Below, piece by piece: positions 56,170 to 64,000 of a stretch of DNA of 64,000 bases (position 1 is the first letter of the stretch; each line of letters starts with the position of its first letter). The position numbers were made by a program, and so were the translations under genes. Below the pieces are notes generated by a model, which saw only the letters and a program-made list of their open reading frames with translations, had not been told where the DNA came from and did no database searches. Origin of the DNA: Triatoma infestans. Its lineage: Eukaryota; Arthropoda; Insecta; Hemiptera; Reduviidae. The stretch is taken from assembly GCA_011037195.1 (NCBI GenBank), contig JAAEAF010001954.1, forward strand, positions 1 through 64,000. Direction: 5' to 3'.

Positions 56170-56580
56170 GACTATGTAAGATTTCTAAGACTTTTTATAC
56201 ACAAGCGATTAACATCGAACCCTCATACTAGACTTCAACGGAAAGAACTCAGACGAAACAATCTTCTCTCTCGACTTATTGATAAACGACTTATTTGTTC
56301 AATAATACTCAAATACCAGTTTGGACATATGGGGTGGAACTTTGGGGTTCAGCCAAACCATTAAATATATACAGAATTCAATTCTTTCAGTCAAAAACAC
56401 TTTGGCAAATCGCAACCGCTCCTTATACCGTGGCCTTCTAGTAAGTTTCCGAAGCGATAAAATCCAGCCATAGTGTCGTCACATCCAATCTTCTATCACC
56501 CAACTTGCCACATTCACACCACCCGCCACATCCTCCATGACACTTGATGCGCTGATGGCTGCGTGAACTACTTGTTAAAG
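56170..56580 (+). pseudogene. Jockey-like fragment, decayed
   Basis: Plus-frame pieces give TRLQRKELRR, LLSRLIDKRL, a WTYGVELWGSAKP segment and FQSKTLWQIATAPYTV, matching the RT tail region of Jockey-like elements. Stops and shifts break it. Confidence 0.75.
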
Positions 56581-56620
56581 TAAGTGAGGGTGAAGTGAAT
56601 GTGGTGTGGGTGCTTTTCTT

Positions 56621-56977
56621 TGTACAATGGAGTTGATGAAGAAAGAAATTAGGTTTGATTAATTAGACGAGATATGAAGACACTGTTATAATATAGTTAT
56701 AAGTTTACACAAACTGTACTGGACTTGTTAATGATTTTTATAGAATAAATGGTGAGAGTAGAGATATGACACGAAGCGGTGTATATGGTTGAATCTGATA
56801 GATAGATAGATAGATATCTAGATAGATGTCGTTAGGGTAGATTCTCATTGACTTATATACAGGTTCTCCCATTCTAGCCTGCTTAAGTCAGAGAGTACCA
56901 GAGAGTGTCTTCTCTCTCTTAATTCTCTCGTCTGTCTGCTCTTTCTCTTGCTGATGTAATTCTTTCTTGCTATTACA
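56621..56977 (-). mobile_element. LTR-like element, single-unit copy
   Basis: On the minus strand it runs from TGTAATAGC to CCATTGTACA, with blocks shared with 58123-58962 (GGGAGAACCTGTATAT, ATCTCTACTCTCACCATT, GTGTAAACTTA, AAACCTAATTTCT). One internal unit only; no clear target-site duplication. Confidence 0.65.
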
Positions 56978-58122
56978 CTTTGGGAGTTTCACTAATGAGT
57001 GAATTCTTCTCTCACAATCTTCACGATATTTCTATTTATATTTATGATATAGCGACAGTTTCACTTATTGTAGAAATGTACTGCAGTTGTGAAATAAATA
57101 TGAATTAAAAAATAAATAATAATAATAATAAAAATTAATAAGTCATACATTTTTCGCCTACTCAGGTAGTCAAAACATAATATTTCTGACGAAGACTCAA
57201 TTTCAAACATTTGACACAATATAATATAATAATACTTCCGCTTACTTTTCTATAAGAAAAAAAAAAGTACAGTAACAATGTCTTATTTTATTTGTTAAAG
57301 TATTTATGGTAAACATAGAAAATTATTTTAACTCATCTTTTTCATTATTTAAAAATAAAGTGATCGAGTAAAATTAGTGCAAGTTTAAATAATATATGTA
57401 GCGCTAATGTAAAAGCAAATAAATTATTTACAACTCCGTGTACCACGTGAAGAAAACTTTCAGTTTTAACCTCAGCGCTTACATGAGGAGTTTTCCTATA
57501 TGTACATATTGTAACAAGCTAATTAGAGTAAGCGGTTTATTATAAACAACTTTATACTGAAGAATTATTTCCACATGAATAGAAACAGAAGGCTAATAAA
57601 GTGAAATATTAGTTTTACCTACTTACCATATATTTTATGGTATTTCTGAAAATATAAGTAATTTGTGATTAAATATACTATAGGCTACATTGTGATTAAT
57701 AATTTTCTCGATAACGAACTAGTGGCTTTCTTTAAACTTAAATAGACCTAATCATTAGTAGACCTATAACTTCTATTCCATTTTTTTCTTTAAGAAAATT
57801 ATTTTAGGGGGTTCTTAAGAGCCATGTAGGTGGTATTACAGTAAGAGAATGTCGTGTGAGTATTTTACATACCATTTTATTTTTACTAGGCTGTAAAACT
57901 GTTTGATAAAAAAAAGATTACTTTTCTTGCTAAATTTTTTTTATATATAAAATTTTTATTATTTTAAGGTTTTCCAGCTCTTATTATCACCCCTCTCGTA
58001 TCCCGTCTTTTCTAATGAAAAATCTATGTATCCAACCAATGTGGTTTGAACTAAGATTCTCTATTTTAGATCAAGAGCATAAAAGTTTGACAAACTGCCT
58101 AACCTAGGATATAGTAGGAGGG
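56978..58122. other. No gene; one short family A end fragment
   Basis: AT-rich. At about 57840-57878 the family A terminus appears (AGTAAGAGAATGTCGTGTGA then GTATTTTACATACC). Confidence 0.5.
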
Positions 58123-58962
58123 TGTAATAGCACCCATCTACAGCAAAGAGAATGCAACCACAGCAGAGAGAAGAGAGGCCCTCTCTGGATAACAGAGGCT
58201 ACTCTCTGACTTAGGCAGGCCAGAGTGGGAGAACCTGTATATATAAGCCAATGTGAATCTATCTAGAGGAATCTATCATATACAGCCATACAACTGTACA
58301 GTCATAGCATCGTGTTATATCTCTACTCTCACCATTCATTCTATCATTCTCATTATAAAGCCCAGTGCAGTATAATAGCACCAATCCACAGCAAAGAGAA
58401 TGCAACCACAGCAGACCACAGCAGAGAGAGAGAGGGGCCCTCTCTGGTTAACAGAGACCCCTCTCTGACTTAGGCATAGAGTGGGAGAACCTGTATATAT
58501 AAGCCAATGGAATCTATCTAGAGGAATCTATCATATACAGCCATACAACTGTACAGTCATAGCATCGTGTTATATCTCTACTCTCACCATTCATTCTATC
58601 ATTCTCATTATAAAGCCCAGTGCAGTATAATAGCACCAATCCACAGCAAAGAGAATGCAACCACAGCAGAGAGAGAGAGGGGCCCTCTCTGGTTAACAGA
58701 GACCCCTCTCTGACTTAGATAAAAGTGGGAGAACCTATGTATATAAGCCAGTGGGAATCTATCTAAAGAGATCTATCATATACGACCATACAACTGTACA
58801 CCAGTCAACGCATCGTGTCGTTTCTCTACTTTCACCATTCATTCTATCATTTTCATTATAAAGTCCAGTGCAGTTAGTGTAAACTTAGCTACATTATATT
58901 AGTGTCAGCATATCTCATTCATTTAATCAAACCTAATTTCTCTCCTCAACAACCCCATTACA
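58123..58962 (+). mobile_element. Solo LTR-like element with three internal tandem units
   Basis: Starts TGTAATAGCACC and ends CCCATTACA, flanked by AGGG on both sides (58119-58122 and 58963-58966). Inside, a unit of about 248 bp is repeated three times (starting about 58123, 58370 and 58620). Each repeat carries GGGAGAACCTGTATATATAA (the third slightly changed), a TATA-like promoter block, then CATACAACTGTACA and ATCTCTACTCTCACCATTCA. A shared tail (GTGTAAACTTA, AAACCTAATTTCTC) follows the last unit only. Confidence 0.75.
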
Positions 58963-58966
58963 AGGG

Positions 58967-60204
58967 GATAGTATGCCACATCTTAAAGATTGGAATTTTC
59001 GAAATCATTTAAAGATTTGAAGCCATCTCTGTCCATATTAATATCATTATAATTATTTGTGGTTTCGAACTTCTGAGCAGTTGTTAGCCGTTTATCTTAG
59101 CCATGTCGCTGACAAATTATTTTATCTGACATTAAAACTAGCAAGACACTGACTTGGAATTTTCGTAAGAGACACAAACTATTTGAGAACTCAGTTATTG
59201 TTGGTAGCGGAAACTCGGCTGTATGAAGTTTTTTTTTCTTACGGTCTACCAGCACAGCAAATCTTCTTTCGAAGCTAGGTCTGTTATCTGTGTGCAAACG
59301 AATACACGTAGCCAACTAGGCCACCAGTTCCACAGTATGTTGCCAACCTCTTTTGATGCCAGATTACTTGGGCACTCAAACATAACTCAGTTTGTCATAG
59401 GTGTGTCACCTTCAGATGCTGCAGATGATGTTTATGGATTGGTAGGGAAAGCCAGACAGAAACTGCGCCTAAACACACTTGTGCTGAGGAGGATTTATGA
59501 GATTATGGAGTATCCCAATTTCGTAAATTTGTCCGATAAAAAGATTAAAATAATATAATTTTAAAACAATGCATATCATATCGACACTTTATAGTTACGG
59601 GATCTAATGGAATTAAGAGGAGATTGCATATCTTCTAGAATTGTGGAAGTGGACAGATTGAAATTCAGACTCCTGATGGAGAAGAAACCTGAACCCTACT
59701 TGTTTGGCAGGAGCTACAATCTACTCTGATAAGCTTTATGAATAGAACTGCAGATTTGGATAAAAATTAAAGCAAGGCCATACTATGTTCTTTTGTACCT
59801 TAATGGTGGATCGGTAGAGGCTCATTATTATATTGCTAATATCCTCCTGTATAAACCTTTAATCTACCAGCACTGCTTGTCCACTGATCTTGTGTAGGAA
59901 GCTGAAAAGGAGATGAGTTCTTGATTCAATCTACATCAAAAAAGGTAAGGAGTAACCCCTTCAGCCCATCATTGGATTGTGTCACCATATTCTTTTACCA
60001 TTTTCTACTTAATAATAAATAAATGCTTTCCTAGTCAATAAAGAAAATCATTAGTTCTAAAAGTCTATTAGTCTAAGCATTAATTTTTCTAAAAACATTT
60101 GTAAAGAAGTTAAGTATCTCAATTAACATTTTTTTAGCAGTAGAAAATTTTCACAAACATACTCCATACGTACATACATACATACAAACATACTATATTA
60201 TTAC
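58967..60204. other. No gene supported
   Basis: Includes a 111-codon open frame (59223-59558, plus) with no recognised domain; it may be a relic of an element or chance. No flanking signals support it. Confidence 0.4.
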
Positions 60205-60450
60205 AAAATACGTTTTTTTTTCTTTTAAGAGGATAGTACACCGAGTCCAGAAAGATCTAATGTGTCTCTCGAGTTTCCTCAGTGTAGTACCCAGCTGCCG
60301 AGCAGTGTTCTCTAGCTAAAGACAACACTGCCCATCTCATGGCAGTGAGCTATAGATGCTCCTAGTGAGAAAATGTAAAAGCAGCAGCACCGCTGGATTC
60401 GAACCAGGGCACTCCGTGTGGAGTCCAGCGCGTATGCACTGAGCTAATTT
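60205..60450 (-). mobile_element. tRNA-derived SINE (family 3), copy 2
   Basis: Minus-strand box A-like TTAGCTCAGTGCATACG and box B GGTTCGAATCC, with the family-3 body (AGGAGCATCTATAGCTCAC) and a T-run at its plus-strand left end. Confidence 0.75.
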
Positions 60451-61019
60451 CTTTTCTTACAAAATACTTAATGAGGAGAAAGTGATGAATAAAGTAACCT
60501 AGCGATGAGCGGATGTTGTTGATTGCGTAATTTGGTAGCATTGGCTCATGTGTGTTGCTTGAAGAGCGATGAGCATAGTAAGAACCCTTGTTACAGCGCT
60601 TGCTATTCTAATAATTGATTAGCTAGGGTGATATGACTCTTGCCTGTAAAAAGGGCATGTGATAGGGAGCTGAATGGAGACAGTTGATTGCTTGTTTAAA
60701 TATATTTTTCTAACGTGAACTCTTGCAAGATGTTAGTGAGCTCTTGAAGTTTATTCTAGATTGCTGTTTCTTGAAATGCTGATGGCTTTGTGGGATCTTC
60801 AGATGTTGGTTTAAAAACTTACCAATGCTTGAATTTGTCAGATTTTTATTCAATTTTTAGTAACATGAAGATTATTAATAATTGTTTGTGATTGTAGTGC
60901 CGTTACCTGATATCAGTCACACGAAGCGCTTGTTGCCCTTTATGATGAATTTACTCAGCGAGGACGGTTAATTCCATAATACATTGTGTTTACATAACAA
61001 AAAGTATTTAAAATTTCAT
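60451..61019. other. No gene seen
   Basis: AT-rich; no supported feature. Confidence 0.5.
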
Positions 61020-61250
61020 TCTGTTAAATGTATCCTCCTCCGCACTGGTGCATTAACCTCCTTCTATGACAGCATTCTTAACTATTCACAGAGATCTCAA
61101 ATTCCTTTCATCTCTGAACTTTATCACCAAATCACACTTTCATAAAACCCACGAAAATTTATCCACACACCCTAACCTTCAGCATCATAACTTATCCTCA
61201 ACTAACTTCCACTAATCCTTGAAGGTGACCGAAGCGACGTTAGCTTCATT
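61020..61250 (+). pseudogene. Jockey-like C-terminal stub
   Basis: Pieces HRDLKFLSSL, FHKTHENLSTHPN and LSSTN match the last part of Jockey-like ORF2 (compare LKIPFITKMD ... LHPNPL at 39050-39200). Frameshifted. Confidence 0.6.
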
Positions 61251-62519
61251 ATCACTTGGATGACCAATGGTAATCATTACTTAGATAATGAATATTCAAG
61301 ACACTCAATTAATTTACAAATGTCGCTATAGCTTATTAATTTACTATACCATTATCTATTGTTAAAAAATGAAAAAAACAGTAATAAAAAAAAGTTAATT
61401 ACTTTATAATATTTTTATTCGATTCAAAATTATGGACAAGCAATTTTATCCAGATCTATACAAATCAAAGATAATAGAGAGTTTTTCTCAACAAGGCATA
61501 AATATTAACCAAACCGAATGCGAACGTGATCTGTCCTAAACAAATAGAAAGAGATATTAATACACAGCAGTAGGCAGAATATTTGAGCGTGGAGGATGAG
61601 TTATCAAATAAAGTGAAAAATGTACAGATAAGCATAAATTTTCAGTGAATGTGCTTCAGATTTTGTGAGTTTTTTTTTTTTTTTATATATCATTAATGTT
61701 GATTTATTTACAATTGTTTCAGAAAACATACAGATTACATAAAGAAAGCAGTGAAGTTGATGAATTATCTTCTATTACATGAATTTGATTAGTGGGAGGG
61801 GTTTCAGTTTTCCATATGACCAATTTTTGTAGTTTGGTGCAATGTTAGTTTCTTACTTCGCTGCGCATTTCATGTTGGATTTTTATTTTTTTTTCAATAT
61901 ACATACATGGGCCTCTGAGACGGTCTCTAGGCCATGAATTTGCCCGTCAGAAAGGTAGTGAGATTAATTTGTTTTATTCTCAAAATATTTGAAAAATATT
62001 AATTTGTTTACATGTTTAAGTTGTAAACTGGACAAAAAGCAGATAATGCTAACATAAATAAAAATAACGAAGCCTGAAAAGTATAAAAAAATATATATAA
62101 AAAATAAAAATAAGAACAGGACTCGAACTATATCTGTAAGTAGCAATGTTAAAACTTTATTAATCAATTGTTTTAAATAAAAGACACAATAATTAAGATA
62201 TAAAATTATATATATATAGAAAATTTTACAGAAAAAAGATTAAAATAATAGAAAGCAACATAAACCACGTAACCATCACTAGTATAAATAACCAACAATT
62301 TTAACTAAAATTAGACGTGAATAGATAATGTTAAATAAAAATAACGAAGCCTACAATAATAAAACAATAAAAAAAATATAATAAAAAAAATTTCACATAA
62401 AATAGCAGATTAAAAAAATGGTTAGTAATTTTTGGACAAAAATAAATACTAATTTGTGATTAAAATAAGTATATTTGTATACAAATTGTATTAATATAAT
62501 AATGTATGAACAATGTTTC
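61251..62519. other. No gene seen
   Basis: AT-rich. A short phrase of about 25 bp (AATAACGAAGCCT) recurs at 62070 and 62345. Nothing else supported. Confidence 0.45.
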
Positions 62520-62528
62520 TATATTTGT

Positions 62529-62580
62529 AGAATTTCCTCTGAGGATGGCACGTTTAGTGCCGAAACGTTAGAAAATTTAT
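62529..62580 (+). ncRNA. Hammerhead-ribozyme-like motif 1
   Basis: CTGAGGA (62539-62545) precedes a hairpin GGCAC-loop-GTGCC (62547-62561) and then GAAA (62562-62565). ACGT after the core could be a short, dimer-type stem III with cleavage after GTT. The bases before the core (GAATTTCCT) pair with those after the cleavage site (AGAAAATTT) at eight of nine positions, forming stem I. One extra T between the core and stem II departs from the consensus. This is a motif match only; activity is untested. Confidence 0.4.
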
Positions 62581-62842
62581 AAAAAAAGATCTGTAATCAC
62601 TACAAATGTGAAAAATAAAACAGGCTTGGCTGAAAAATTGGTTCCTCTCCTTATTAAGTTGTTAATATGATTTCTTCTGTAATAAGAAAACTGAATAAAG
62701 GCTTTACAATAATAATAATAATAATTGAAGGCTATGTAATAATAATAATAAATTATTACAACTATTAAATTTCTATAAAGAATTCCGACCTATCTTTACA
62801 GACCTAAAGTCTGTGTTTTGTCACACTGTCTGACAAACGCAT

Positions 62843-62885
62843 GCCTGAAGATTGGCGAACGCCCGAAACCGGTCGATGACCACCA
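62843..62885 (+). ncRNA. Hammerhead-like motif 2
   Basis: CTGAAGA (62845-62851), a GGC/GCC stem II, GAAA (62865-62868) and the palindrome ACCGGT followed by C, which gives a GTC cleavage triplet. Stem I is not apparent. Weaker than motif 1, but the two lie within 350 bp. Confidence 0.3.
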
Positions 62886-62989
62886 AAATGAAGTAGGCTA
62901 CCACGGAAAATGTCTCTGATAAAGAATTAATACCTAATACTAAAGTAACAGCTGTTATGGATATCTAAATGTAACGAAAAAGTACATCA

Positions 62990-63555
62990 CTAGAGTTGAG
63001 AAGTTTAAAGAAAATCCTTGGATGGTGAAGTTTTACGGTTGAAAAATTTCCGAAAACCTCAGAAACCTATTCGGTAGAGTTGCAGTAACCGGTTAACCGA
63101 TTTTCTTCACATACGGAATTCTAGCAATATATATAATATCCATAAATGTTTTTACATGGTGGACACATTGCCACAAAGTAGCAGTTAAGAAATCTAAAGT
63201 TGCACCTCCGTCAGTCCCCTCCATAAATTCATTTTTCCAGGGAAAATGTTTCAAATAAAGATGATACGCATTTATATGTATAGATAGAAAGCGAAAGTTA
63301 AAGAAAATCGTTAAAGCCGTTTTCAAGAAAATCACGAAAAACTGAAAAAGCCGAATGTTGTTGGATTTTGACTGAACCTACTGCCGTATGCTATTGTGTT
63401 TTAAGTATTTTGTTCACTCATACTTGCACACACTCAACATTTTTCATGTTTAGCCTCAAAATTTCAAAAAAAAATATATTTCTAGAAAGTCAATTTCATA
63501 AATTTGACAAGTTCGCATTAGTTTCTCTTGCAGTAAGTGCGAGAAAGTATTATTG
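62990..63555 (-). repeat. Divergent family A copy
   Basis: Family A blocks can be followed in minus order (AAAATGTTTCAAATAAAGA, AAAGAAAATCGTTAAAGCC, CACTCATACTTGCACACAC) to the terminus CAGTAAGTGCGAGAAAGTA. Strongly diverged. Confidence 0.55.
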
Positions 63556-64000
63556 AAAAGCATAATCCTCAAGGTTAACATTCAAATAATTTATAATCAT
63601 TAAAGTGGGAAACTGCAATAAATTTAGAAATTCTTTACATATTTTTTTTTGGAACCATAATATGAAGTGAATAAATTATATTTTTAATCTCTAGAGATTA
63701 AATAAATTGCAGTGTTGCCAACCTTTAAATAATTAAACTAATTCTCAAATATTAATAAATATTATAATTAATGTTGTAATAAATAAATAAACAAATAAAT
63801 GTTAATAATATTAAATTAATTTATTTAATTAGTTTATTATTTTCTTTTAACATTATTAGAATTAAAATAAATCTAGAGATGTATATAACATTCACCTAAA
63901 ATCGTAATACCCTTTTCTCTGTCTACCTAGATGGTACACTCTCACCTGTTCGCCATAAGCGTTATCTAGGCAAGACTTGCATGTGGAATCCTCACAAACG
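63556..64000. other. No gene seen
   Basis: AT-rich end of the window with AAATAAATAAAC runs. No feature recognised. Confidence 0.5.

Noticed and set aside
56621..58962. One LTR retrotransposon between 56621 and 58962
   Set aside because: The two LTR-like copies are in inverted orientation and the sequence between has no gag or pol frames.

Overview
This is a stretch of AT-rich eukaryotic genomic DNA, almost certainly from an arthropod. The evidence is decayed Jockey-like and RNase H-bearing non-LTR retrotransposons, tRNA-derived SINEs, a hAT remnant and an integrated Polinton/Maverick element of the arthropod type. The species cannot be fixed from the sequence. I see no convincing host protein-coding gene, rRNA or functional tRNA gene and no CRISPR array; nearly every recognisable feature is a mobile element or a remnant of one.

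The main object is a 10.3 kb Polinton/Maverick (about 5401-15692). It has long terminal inverted repeats and three gene blocks. The left block, on the minus strand from the middle outwards, encodes a phospholipase A2-like/core-like protein, an adenain-type cysteine protease (frameshifted), the minor and major jelly-roll capsid proteins, and a protein joining a DEDD-exonuclease-like region to a degenerate BIR zinc domain. The central block, on the plus strand, encodes an A32/FtsK-type packaging ATPase, a conserved protein of unknown function, a frameshifted protein with phage-tail-fibre-like repeats, and a retroviral-type integrase with a chromodomain. The right block, on the minus strand, holds three small genes, one of which is visibly spliced. 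Together these form a virion-building module (ATPase, protease, two capsid proteins, PLA2) plus an integration module. The protein-primed family B DNA polymerase normally found in Polintons is absent, so this copy either lost its polymerase or belongs to a lineage replicated by other means. At least two of its genes are broken, so it is probably an inactive endogenous copy, though several genes remain open.

Layout outside it: 1-5400 holds copies of a roughly 1 kb dispersed repeat (here called family A), a shared 220-bp repeat, a hAT C-terminal fragment, a perfect palindrome and a foldback MITE. 15700-31000 is mostly non-coding, with two foldback MITEs, three SINEs, a Jockey-like RT remnant and a 5'-truncated LINE. 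31000-41500 is a patchwork of decayed LINE pieces, including segments duplicated together with their mutations. 42000-50400 is a dense cluster of family A copies, one carrying two nested LINE insertions, each with target-site duplications. 50400-64000 holds LTR-like elements (one with three internal tandem units), SINEs, a long hairpin, Jockey fragments and two hammerhead-ribozyme-like motifs.

Three things most deserve a second look: the polymerase-less Polinton with its BIR/exonuclease protein, the tail-fibre-like repeat gene beside the integrase, and the recurrent 24-bp motif spaced through both ends of the element.
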